NCBI GenBank assembly: GCA_015680685.1
Contig: MNCI01034246.1
Location: 18,941-82,940 of the forward strand
Source of the DNA: Gnetum montanum
Taxonomy: Eukaryota > Streptophyta > Gnetopsida > Gnetales > Gnetaceae
Direction of reading: 5' to 3'
DNA length: 64,000 nt
Positions 36,199 through 46,736 of the stretch are shown here, piece after piece (within the stretch, counting starts at the first letter, position 1; the number at the start of each line of letters is the position of its first letter). The position numbers were made by a program, and so were the translations under genes. Below the pieces are notes generated by a model. That model worked only from the letters and a program-made list of their open reading frames with translations, was not told where the DNA came from and did not search any database.

Positions 36199-37325
36199 CA
36201 AGAAGGACTAATAAATATTTTTCATGTTCTTTAGTTTTACAATTTTTTGTTTTCTAGTTTTTCATTTTTCAATTTATTATTTTGTCTTTTTATATTTTTA
36301 TCTTTTTTATCTTTTTATAAGTAATCTCATCTACGAATAAGACACTCATGTTTCTCCTTGGTTGAGGTGTTGTTCTATGTTATCAAGTCTTAGGTGATGA
36401 ATTATTTGGACAACGAGCCCACAACATCCTTTAGGGAGGATCCACTTTTGTGACTTTTATAATTTGTACTTGTTGCACACCCTCACATTATTTTATACCC
36501 TCTGAGTATTGTGTCACCAAAAATATTCTTTCCCTCATCATCATTCTTCCAGTTCAAACGTTCCTATGTACTAACACATGCCCTTTTTCCTCATACTCTT
36601 CATGACCTTCATTACCAGATTTTACACCATGATACTTTTTCGGTGTCATCAAGCCTGATCAACATTACCCTGGAGCCTTCACATTGACCTAAAGTCCTTA
36701 GTTTACATTGCAGAATTTTAAAAAAATTATCAATAACTCCAAATATCCTATTTTCATTAGGCCACAATATTGGGGTCGTGCTATTGCGTACACGATATCG
36801 CATCCTTTTAACCTATATATATGGGTCCCCCCTCCCGTGAACATCAACATCATTTGTAACTATTCACGTGGGGGATTTTTTCCCAATTTTCTTCTATGAC
36901 TTGCAACCTACGCACCTCTTGATCTACTAGTCCTAACTTGCTCACTAGCGCTCCGATTTGCATTCCGTTCAAACCTATCTGAACCTAGAGTGTTTAGCTT
37001 AGTCGTGGGGGAGGGGTACACTTTAAATTGTACATAAATTTTTCAAAATTCTTCATCACCCAAAAGACACTATCAAGGGTAATTAGTTATAAAAATAATA
37101 AACATGTGCCAAAAATAATTTCATCTCCTTATCTATACTAGGAAATTAAACATTAAAATCACCTAAGAAAAGTGGGCCAAATATTAAAACCTTTTGGGGA
37201 AATTTCCATAAAATTTCTACCTTTAAATCACATGGGATAAGAAACAAATTCATTCAGGCAAGAAGTAAGGTATAACTTAACTCTTGCAAACAACCTTACT
37301 AATGATTGGCCCTGTGTGATTGCAG
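36199..37325 (+). other. Element D spacer between gag and second coding region, with promoter-like segment
   Basis: Non-coding. T-rich at 36230-36330. At 36787-36803 the word gcgtacacgatatcgca also occurs in the U3 of the element C 3' LTR. It is followed by a TATA-like ctatatatatggg (36812-36824) at a spacing like that in the LTRs. A purine tract tagtcgtgggggagggg lies near 36999-37015. This may be an internal promoter for the downstream frame or the scar of a nested LTR. Confidence 0.5.
37293..37325 (+). promoter_or_regulatory. Predicted 3' splice site just upstream of the second coding region of element D
   Basis: A branch-point-like CTTACTAAT (37295-37303) is followed by the acceptor gtgtgattgcag ending at 37325, and the next base is the A of ATG 37326. 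The CTTACTAA word and spacing are kept in element B although the acceptor AG is lost there. Suggests expression from a spliced subgenomic RNA. The donor was not identified. Confidence 0.5.
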
Positions 37326-40124
37326 ATGGCCCCAAAGCATGGACAACAAGAAGGTCCTTCTCAAGGCGTGTCTAAGCGACCCAGGAGAGGTAGAGGATAG
37401 GTGTCTACTGAACACTATGCAAAGAAAGAGGTGCAATCATTTAGTATCCATCAAGAGACTTCTACTACTGTACAATCAGGACAGGTAGAACGTAGAGCTG
37501 CTGCTGCACCTAAATAGAGATAACACCTCACGTTGGCCCTGGAGTGTGTTCAGGTCATCTGTGAAAGATCCACATCAGCTGCAATGATTGTGGAATTAAA
37601 ATTTAGACCCTTCATAGAATTCACTCCTAAGGCCATTAAGGACCAGCTCAAAGGGTCCCCATTATGGCCTATCCTCTTTGAAAGCAGTGCCTGGTACTTA
37701 GGAGAAACATACCAATTTTGGCACAATAAAAAAGAAGGCACCACGGTTGATATTGGTGGTGTGTCTATTGATTTTTATTCCAAGGTCATTTTGAAAGTGT
37801 TAAACCTTCCAAATACGGGGCTGAAAGTTGCTCACTTGTCCACTTTCTCCGACATAGATGCATGAAAGATGTGGTTGATGAGGGCATACAGTAAAGAAGA
37901 TAAGACATATGGAGAGTTGATGCTGGAAGAAAGGCTATACTTCAAAATTCAAACTTATCACATCTTCCTTAAAAGAGGACTGAACAAAATTTTAACATAT
38001 GCAGCATGAGGAAGTGTGATATTGATGGGAAAGGTTAACGTTAACCTGTCTCATCTATATCGCATGGAGATCTTAAGGCGGTTTGAAGAATGCAAGATAG
38101 GGAAGTTTCCATTGCCCTTCCATTGTCTCATTAAGAAGCTATGCAAGTGTGCTAGCATTTTGGGGTACACCAATGACATCCTTAGAAGAGCCCAAAATGC
38201 TTCGTTCGCTGAATTGTTGAAGCCACCAGCTCCAAGAAAAAGTGTAGGTGAGACACTGGAGCTAGAGCTAGAGCAAGAAAAAATGGTGGGACCTACTGCA
38301 ACTCAAACTATAGGGCCTAGCCAACTTCCAAGCATGAGGCCCAGTCAACAAGAAGAAGTAGGGCCTAGCATGAGCTAGCGAGACCAACCACCGCCACCAT
38401 CGTAGGATTATCGACTGTCGATGAGCCATCTCAGGGCAATCACTCAGATGGTTAGTTAGGGAAGTCGTGATGATGCTAATCTCTTCCACATCATCGATGA
38501 TACCATACAAACCACTGTCTCTATAAATCATGCATGAGGTGAGGTGTCCATTCAGATAAGAGAAGGGGAGACTTAGTGGTAATAACATATCTTAGGGAAT
38601 GCTGCATCCTTTTGGGTGCAATTGGAGACTAGTGAAGGAGCCATAGTCGTGGTCATGTAGCACCAGGATGTAGTGGGAGCCATAGAGGTGGTCATAGAAC
38701 ACATTAAAGAATCCTTCAACATCCCTATTGTGCCACCAGTAGACTTCACAAGAGCACGTGATGCTCAAAATTTGGCTGGTCCCTTGATGACTCCTACAGA
38801 GCATGAGGATGTGCTTAATTGGTTGCTGCAAATACGACAAGTAATGACGTCCTTGTTTGACATCCCATAAGATGTCATGATAGCACAATAGGACCTCATC
38901 TCCACCAAGGGAAAGTTGGTCATGACAGAGATTAGGGCCAAGAATGTAGAAGTGGAGTTAGCAAGACTCCAAGAAAGGCTTGTAACCTTGCAAGCTGCAT
39001 AGTGGGACCCCTCTGAATTCGTTCCCATAGACTAGTTGGACACCTTGAGGACCGAGAAACTCAATAAAATTTTGGTGGATAATAAAAGAGTGGCAAAGAA
39101 GAAAGAGAAGGCTAACTAGGATGCCTTCAAGGCACATGCACAAACCTACGCACACGTCAAGGCACTTAGAGCCTTACAAGAAGAGAATAAATAGCTCATT
39201 GCTAATAATCTTTGGTTCACTGCTGTGGAGAAATAGAAGAATGTTCTCAAAGAAAACTTTAAACAGTTATGAGAAAAATTGATTAGGATCAACTAAGACA
39301 TGAATCGTTTGGCCAAAGAGAATTGAACCCTCTCAACAGATGAGGTACGTGCAATATGTCAAAAGATGACCATCAAAATAAGCACGTGGAAAAATGAGGC
39401 CAAGTGGCACAAGAAGTTAAAGAAGCATTTCTGAGACTAGGTGGGAATGTACAAGTAAGTTATAAAAAAGGAGATCCATATGGCCAAGGCCGACATCAAC
39501 ACTTTCAGTGCTCAAAACACCAATTGGCGAGCCATATTGGATACATATGCATTTGTCCACTAGGAAAAACTTAAAAGCTGGGACCTGCAGATTCAGGATC
39601 TCACAGAGTACATCTAATTGGAAAACCTGTGGTATGCCAATCTAGCCATGTTAATAGCAGGACACCCAAGGATAAAGCTCAAGAGGTAGGTAGCTACCAT
39701 CTATGCCAAATATGAAGTGGAATTTGCAGAGCACAAGAAAATGTTGCAAAGACTAGAAGTTGCAAATTCTGAACTAGAGGTGGTTAAAGTAAGCTACCAA
39801 GGACAAAAAAATGTCATAGTAGACTTGGCTCGACAACTTACAGATTTTTAGGAGTACAGGGACAAAGCCAGAGCCTATAAAGAAGAACGACGGTTATTTG
39901 TGGCCTGGTAGGTCAAAGCAAACAAAATGTTTCTGCAACTACTATGCCCATGGGAGGTGCTGAGTCCATCAAACATTGGAACATCAGCATCAACAACACA
40001 GGATCCCTGAACGGAAGAGGAAAAGCTCTAGGCACTGCTTCAACGTCATCAAATTCCAACTCCTAGAAAACAAGACAAGGGTAAGTGTCCCATGGAGGAG
40101 CCACTGCCACCTAGAACCACATGA
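37326..40124 (+). pseudogene. Second coding region of element D: 932-codon coiled-coil protein, function unknown
   Basis: One frame from ATG 37326 to TGA 40124 without net frameshift, broken by many stops, mostly TAG. N terminus basic (KRPRRGRG, residues 17-24, a possible nuclear signal). Residues about 90-165 form a compact domain: RPFIEF, LWPILFESSAWY, FWHNKKEG, VSIDFYSKVILKVLNLPNTG. A Pro/Ser/Gln segment with repeated GPS/GPT follows (about 318-350). Residues about 520-880 are rich in Lys, Glu and Leu with heptad spacing. The last 20 or so residues are Lys/Pro-rich. I recognise no enzyme motif and no membrane segment. The compact domain recalls the env-position proteins of Athila-type elements and the family called putative plant transposon protein, but that is a weak inference. 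Element G carries a homologue and B a deleted one. Confidence 0.7.
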
Positions 40125-40330
40125 GCCAAATAAATTTTACAATTTTGCAATTGTGTGATTTTGTAATTTTGTAATTTTGTGCTGTGTCCCAATTTTGTTC
40201 TATTGAGTTCTCCACTATGACATGAATAAATTTCCCATCAATCAATAATCCCATACTTATCCACTGTGTAATCAATGAGGCTTGTTCTCATTTTGACTCG
40301 AGGACAAGTTTTCATTCAGTCGTGGGGGTA
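40125..40330 (+). promoter_or_regulatory. 3' interior and polypurine tract of element D
   Basis: A ttttgtaatt microrepeat (about 40140-40180), then sequence shared with the ends of B and C (tcaataatcccatac), then cgtgggggta (40321-40330) abutting the 3' LTR. Confidence 0.8.
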
Positions 40331-41185
40331 TGATGAATCGTGATTCATCTAGCTATGATATCGGACTCTGGATATTGGATCCATGATATCGGGTACGCAA
40401 TATTGCAACCCAAGTAATAATATCGGATACAAGATATCGTGACTCCTGTGTGGGCCTATAAATACTCATGTAGGTGCACGAGAGGAGTCAAGTTTTTAGA
40501 TAGAAGTTAGTTAGTCTTAGTTAGTTCTTAGCTTTCATTTTTAGTTCTTCTCAACCCTTTCCCCGAGTTCATGCCTGCAGTGTGATGATTGTAATTGTAT
40601 GACATCCTTTATTTGAGTGTGACGTACTTGGACACACACATGATTGGAAATAAAGATCGAGATTACTTCACCATTGTAGCATTCACTTAGTTTAATTACT
40701 TAATTATTATTATTATTAAACACAGAATGAGTACAACTTAATCACAAGCATCTATGCGTGACTACTTAGTATCCCAGTAGTGTACTTAGGCCATGCGCAT
40801 GGTAATCCCAGTTGTAGTCATGCATGAGGCCTAAGATGTGTACAAATGATTAAGGAACAGATGCTCATCACACTTAGGCTAGCTTATATTCTCTCTCCCT
40901 ATCTCCTATTAGCTTAGACCCCCTCTCCCTTTCCTCTTAGCCTAATTAAAGTTATTTTCCATTGCGTCCAGGAGTAGCATTAGTTTAGGAACATATCATA
41001 CACCTCACTCTGGACTAAATCATATGTGACAAAGCATATACTAGTCTAGGTGGGAAGACAGCGAACTGCGATCAACAAGTAACTATCTAGATACCACAAT
41101 TAGCTTGTCTGCAGAGTTTGACCAGATCATGTGTGAAATGCTTGTATTCGTATGGTTGAGTGTAGGGGTACCTCGCCACTCATCA
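40331..41185 (+). repeat. 3' LTR of element D
   Basis: 855 bp, same length as its partner. Starts TGATGAATCGTG and ends CCACTCATCA. TATAAATA at 40457-40464, with GATATC-type words upstream. Confidence 0.95.
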
Positions 41186-41190
41186 ATACA

Positions 41191-42960
41191 GACTATAGAA
41201 TTATCTCTAACATGAAATATAATTTTTTTAATAAGAAGTGATTGATAATAAGAGGTCCACCTCCTTGATCAAGATTATGATGAGTAAATAATATTATAGA
41301 ATCATGAAGAATACCATTACTAGCTATGACTATATCTAAATTAGAAATGTTAATCTCTTAAAGAAGAAAAAAATCAAGAACTAAATATTTTATGTGAAGA
41401 AAAGTGCTCACAACTTTCATCCAAAGTCTATTAATAAGATCTTAGACATTCCATAAAAAGATTAAAATTAGATAGAGGGGGAGGAGGCCCTCACCTTGTT
41501 AATAAAATCAACATTATTAAAATAAATTATCTCTATATCTTAACAAATAGCTACAAATGAATTATTAGTAACTAAAACACTTGAACATGTTGTTCTTTGG
41601 TATGTATTCACCAATAAGTATACTTTCTTGATGTTTTTTATTTTAAAGAACCATTTGAAAATCATTTGAATCAACAATAGGTTTCTATGAGACTTTAGAA
41701 ATATATATTTATTTTTCCTGAGCCATTAAAAAAATTCAAAATTGATTTAATTAGAACCTTTCACAAAGGTACAATTTTTTGAATAGTATTAAGAAAAAGG
41801 ATGGGCTAATTGTTGAAACGTCAATAGAAGAAATCATCATAGGATCTACAACATCTATAGAAAAAACCTTAATAAGATCTACAGCATTTGTATAAGGAAT
41901 ATTAGTAGTGTTTGTAGTAACTTATTTTGATGTGGTTGCATAGCATTTTTCATAGCATATAAAAACATGAATAAAACATATGACCTTCTCAATGATAGTA
42001 ATGACATGACTTTGAAAGATTGTAATAAACAACCTTATAAACATAATCAATTTTTCCTACATACAAAATAATTTCTCACTTAAGAGAATCTAGATCTATC
42101 TCTCATATATTGAATTTTGTAAAAACCACTATCTACAGCTAGGATTTTAGAATTCTTAATTGGCCTAATTTGAAAGACAATATCCCTTTGACTTTTTCAA
42201 AAATCAATAGAAGATTTAATAATTCAACAAAATAAGGAATCCTTTGAAATTCAAGAGATGCCTAATTAAACAAGAGAGTACACTTTTAAATAATGAATAA
42301 AGGATGACAATGATTAAAAAAACCAATATTAAGGGCTTTAGAAACCATTGTCAAATCAACAAATTCTACCAACAAAAATGTGTTTGACAAATAATGTGCA
42401 CAAACAACATTCGAACCAAATTTAAATGACTCAAAAAGCTTGAGGAATGAGATAAATAACTAATAATTTTCATGAAAACATATCTTCCATAAATTTCTTG
42501 ATTACTAGACTTATATAAATCATTAGGAAATTTGTAGAATAACAAAAAGTAGTGTTTTCACTTGAATAATTACCTACTGAATCTAATGGCATTACATGTA
42601 ATTTCAATAGGATAGCAAAAGATCAACAAAACTTTAAATACTTAACTTTTAAAAGCAATATTTGAATTTGTTGAAACTAAGATCTATCAAAATCCCAAAG
42701 CAACCAAGGCTCAATTATCAGTAGCCTTTGCAATTTTTAAGTAGATCACATTATAATAATTTGAAAACAAAGAAGATAAAGAAAAAAAACCACATTACCA
42801 TATCATTGCATAAAAGAGCATCATCAAATATGTATATTGTGATTTTAGACAAAATATGATATGGGTATTTTTAGAAAGCATTTTTCATGCACATTATTAT
42901 GAAAGCATTAATACATCCATATGATAAATGAAAAAAATTAAATCACTGCTTCCACAACTC
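41191..42960 (-). pseudogene. LINE 5' part: start of endonuclease and ORF1-like region
   Basis: Minus strand. NLDQGGGPLIINHF (about 41270) continues the endonuclease interrupted by element D. Further left-to-right on plus (41950-42100) the minus strand gives YYNLSKSCHYYH, then GHMFYSC. This resembles the CCHC knuckle of L1 ORF1 proteins with one Cys changed. Heavily decayed, with no open frame over 60 codons. The boundary at about 42.96 kb is a guess. Confidence 0.55.
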
Positions 42961-44745
42961 AAAATAAATCACCATTTTCAATGCTCAAAAAATATCAACA
43001 AAATCATTTAAAACTATTTGGATATGGATGGCTCCAAAAAAGTGGGAACATAAAAGGAAAAATTTAAAATATATTTATACATAATGAAAAGACAAGGAAA
43101 ATGACAACTCCCATAGATTCTTATCCTAAGATTAAATAATTTTGAATTCTAGCTTCTACTACAGTCTCTTTTTATTTCAAATAGCTACACAACCTTGAAA
43201 TGGTTTACAAAATGTATTTTGGCCTTTTCATTCCATGCAGGATGTGATTTTTCTTCAATTCATAACCATTAAACATTAACAATTACCTAACAAATGAAAC
43301 AAATCATTAATTTTCAAATACCTTGAAACACCTTAAATTATGTTAAAATAAGACCTAAAATTTGTTTCTTAAATGTACAAAATTTGAAAAAAAGTATCTA
43401 CTACTAATTTAGCTCTCTTTTGTATGCACACCATAAAATACCAACTATAGAATTAGTGATCTTCCATAGGCGCATTAAAAAAGCCCACTATAGATTTAGT
43501 GATCTTTCATAAACACATTAAAATTTTTGAAAAAGAGTACATCAAAGAATTTAGAATAAAGTACCCATTATGGATTTAGCACTCTTCTGTATGCACACTT
43601 AAAATCAAACTATTCACAAAATTTCAAACTGTTTACAAAATTTTAGCCACAAATTACAAATCTACACATAGGTCAAAATCTATGGATAAGTGTCCATTTG
43701 AAGAAAATAATATTTTTGTTATCTCTATTTCTTAATGATTATATTTTGAATGATTGGAATCAATCCAAAAAAAATCATTACCTTTTTCTTTTTGATGTTT
43801 ATCTATGGTAACAAGAAGGATCAAACTAAACCATTCATCATTGTCCTAGCCTTGTCCCAAAAAAATGGGTAAGCTAATTCAACTAAATCATTCAATTTCA
43901 AATTAGTATTTCTTTTAACCTTTCTAAGGTCATTCATTTTTAAATTTTTTTTTCTACAAGGATCATCACTTAGAGGCTAAATGTTTATCCAACTCTTAGG
44001 AGAGTAGTGGATGAGCGAAAGCTAAAACTCTTTTATGTAACTATGCCTAGGCTCAAACTTCTTTCAAATTTCATTTCCTGCAATAGATAAAATTGTTAAT
44101 AATGTTATCATGATAAGTAATTTCAAATGATCATTGATTTTTAATAGCATCAATACCTTTTGGCATAAGCTAGCTTTGTTAACCATGGTAGATATTGTGT
44201 TAAAGTGAGTCCATTACAATGGTAATGGCATTGCACACAAAAGAACTTAAATATAGTTGTTGAATGATGATATTAGCTCTTTTATTATATTTTTTTAATG
44301 TAAGTAAAGCAACCATGAAAAGAAATCTAAAATTAAGTGCTCCAATTGTGAAGATTAAATAGGAAAAGTCATAAGAAAACCTAGAACAAATTTGGAGTAT
44401 GAAAGAATGTGTTAAAGAATGTAAGTCCATGTATCTACTCTAGGAGTTTTGAATTCAATTTATCTATTTTACATAGAAGCAATTATTTGAGCAAAACTCC
44501 TCTAGTATAAAATCAAAGGTCCAAAAGGTTACCTTATTTACCATAAGTACATTCTTGTGCAATGTTCATTTGATAAGTGTTTTGTAAGATCTCTTAGGAT
44601 TTCTTTGATTTTCATTTGACAATGGATTCAAATGCCTTGCCATAACCCTATAATCCATAAAACTTCTGAAACTTATGGATTTTTTATTTTTTATGCATGT
44701 TTTCAATTTTTATAATTTTTACAACTCAATTTTTATTTTTTAAGC
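42961..44745. other. AT-rich stretch without recognised genes
   Basis: No coding homology. Contains an imperfect repeat cluster at 43401-43605 (listed separately). One 76-codon minus frame (44430-44200) shows no family resemblance and is not called a gene. Confidence 0.5.
43401..43605. repeat. Four diverged copies of a motif of about 40 bp
   Basis: The pattern ctatagatttagtgatctttcata (g/t)(g/c)cacattaaaa appears at about 43401, 43441, 43481 and 43560 with substitutions. The first three are head to tail and the fourth is displaced by about 37 bp. Confidence 0.65.
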
Positions 44746-44749
44746 TATT

Positions 44750-45600
44750 ATTTATCCTATAGTATTGTATGGATGTACAGTATGGAGGCTAGGGTTATTG
44801 CAAAAAATTTGCAAGCTATTGAAAGGGTGCAAAAAAATATTTTTATAAAATAAATTGAAGGTGAAGGTATACACACCTTATCATATGTTACTTTTGGAAT
44901 GTGATTTACTCCCATTAAAAGTTGAAGCTCTTTGTAAATTCATTAGCTAAATTGATAGTATGCTAAAAACTAAGCAAGCCAAATTTTCCGCAAGAGTTCT
45001 TAAAGATACAAAAGAACAACGATGGTATTTTCAAGGAATAAAATGGCTAAAAACATAGAATCTCTCATTGGAAGCAATGCAACATAACCCTAAATACATA
45101 CATAATTTAGTTACATAGTAAATAATAAGAAAAATATGGTCAAATATATAAAATAAAATTGTTTTACCTAAGGCACATAAAGTTTCCTATCTTAGAGCTA
45201 AAATTCTAATCAGATCTTGCAACTTAATCAACAAGCTTTCTTTGAGCTCACATCAACTTAAGATAGAAAGTGGAAGATGGATTATAGATTAATGTTCTTA
45301 GAGAATGTACATATCGGCTTTGTGGATCAATAGCTATTGAGGATGAGTACCATATCTTTCTTATTTGTCTTTTAATTGATTTAATTGATAGATAACATGA
45401 AAGAAATATTACCTCATTATAGATGTAGCTACCAAGTTGCTTTCTGCAAAGAGCAATTGTAAGAAGGTGCATTGTAATGCTAGGTGAAAATGTAAATTTC
45501 AATAAAAAGATAGATATGAAATGATTAGTACATCTGAAGACTCATAGAATCTATTGGATGGATATTACATTTTTATGAAAAATAGAGATAGATTGTAGAA
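44750..45600 (+). pseudogene. LINE fragment: post-RT and C-terminal part
   Basis: Plus strand. The block ARVIAKNLQAIERVQKNIF is followed in another frame by YHMLLLECDLLPLKVEALCKF, then a C-terminal piece IAIEDEYHIFLIC that looks like the Cys/His tail of non-LTR RT proteins. The middle part resembles 62881-63030, so the two are copies of the same LINE type. Broken by frameshifts and stops. Confidence 0.65.
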
Positions 45601-46640
45601 ATTGACTGAGCACCAACAAGGGCATTAAAAATAGATTAGACAGGCTTTACTCAAATAAGCAGTCACAATACAAAAAATAAATACATGTAACTCATTTTTA
45701 AGAGCTCCTCATCTGCATAACCTAAAAAAATAAAAATAAAAATATGAAATATGTAAGATTTTTCTGGGCAAAGAACCAATGATAACTATTATTACTTTTA
45801 CAGAAAAAAACATTAATATCAATCATCTTACGTCATATTCCACTAACTTCTTTTACTTTAACAATTGGACATTCTCTCTCATTGACAATGATCACCTCTG
45901 CCCTGCATCGGTATGTGTTTTAGTAACCATTGTAACGTGGAGTTACTTATATGCACAAGTTTACATTTGCTTACCATGGTTATGATTTTTAAATAAATTT
46001 GTGTGTTACCTTTTAAAATCTAAATCTTGGATATTAATGCGTTGTTTTTGATTTCATCATCGCCCCATATCATGATATAGCATGATACCATGGCATATAA
46101 ATAGTAAAATAACAATAAAAAACGGTGTATCGGTCTCATTAGTTCTGTGACTGGAGACGTATTAATACTAAGCATCTGAAGGGAGACGTATTAATACTAA
46201 GCATCTGAAGGGTATAAAGTTTGCGGGATAAAATAAGGTGCTTTAAGGTTTTAAACGTAAAAGAATCACGGAGAAACATTATCCTAGAAATCAATTTTGC
46301 AGCGGAATACCATCTAAAGCAGTTAAGCTTTTTAAATATCAATAATAAAATAGGGTTAATGCGGGGAGAAGGTTGAAGGGTGAAGAAAGTTATTTTAGTA
46401 TTCGTTTAGGCAGTGATCACTGATCAGATACTATTGTCCATGTCCATTTTCGTCCAGCTGGTCCTACTTCTGTTGCATTAATGAATAACTAAGACATGGC
46501 CGTACAAAATAGCCGATTACATTTGTGCTCAAAAAATCTGAGAAAGCTGCTGATAGTCTAGCTGAATGATTCACGAAAATTTTAAGCGCTAGGGTTGTTA
46601 AGGTGAGCTACAAGCTGAGAAGAAAAATAATAACCAAAAC
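45601..46640. other. Intergenic stretch with a 29-bp tandem duplication
   Basis: No gene recognised. Contains the perfect 29-bp duplication at 46153-46210. Near 46066-46105 is a cluster of catgata-type near-palindromes followed by tataaatagt. Confidence 0.5.
46153..46210. repeat. Perfect 29-bp tandem duplication
   Basis: The unit beginning ggagacgtattaatac occurs at 46153-46181 and again at 46182-46210 with no differences. This makes it far younger than the surrounding elements. Confidence 0.95.
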
Positions 46641-46736
46641 CTTAACAGAGCCCAATGTTGCAAGATGACCCCAGTCACCTGCAACAAGACAAAAGCTTAT
46701 CGCACCCCCCACAGCTAAAAAAAGAGACCAATACAA

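Larger units (their letters stand above)
33162..41185 (+). mobile_element. Element D: non-autonomous Athila-like LTR retrotransposon with gag and a second long coding region
   Basis: Two 855-bp LTRs (33162-34016 and 40331-41185) are flanked by acaca (33157-33161) and ataca (41186-41190). The interior carries a PBS, gag (34159-36198), a promoter-like segment (about 36760-36850), a 3' splice site at 37325 and a 932-codon second coding frame (37326-40124), then a polypurine tract. No protease, RT, RNase H or integrase. It is the best-preserved member of the B/D/G type here and is inserted in the LINE endonuclease. Confidence 0.94.
22900..42960 (-). mobile_element. L1-like LINE, minus strand, split by elements C and D
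   Basis: Reading leftwards on the minus strand: an ORF1-like zinc-knuckle part (about 42100-41950), an AP-endonuclease part (41530-41191 and 33161-32085), RT (25142 to about 24100) and a zf-RVT C-terminal domain (23190-22914). Element D lies within the endonuclease and element C between endonuclease and RT. Both have target-site duplications, so the LINE is older than either. All frames are broken. The 5' limit near 42.96 kb is approximate. Confidence 0.78.

Noticed and set aside
43401-43605. CRISPR-like array
   Set aside because: Units are diverged, spacers are not uniform and the context is a plant genome.
44200-44430. 76-codon minus frame as a membrane protein gene
   Set aside because: Hydrophobic by base composition (T-rich on the coding strand). 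No homologue recognised and no supporting context.
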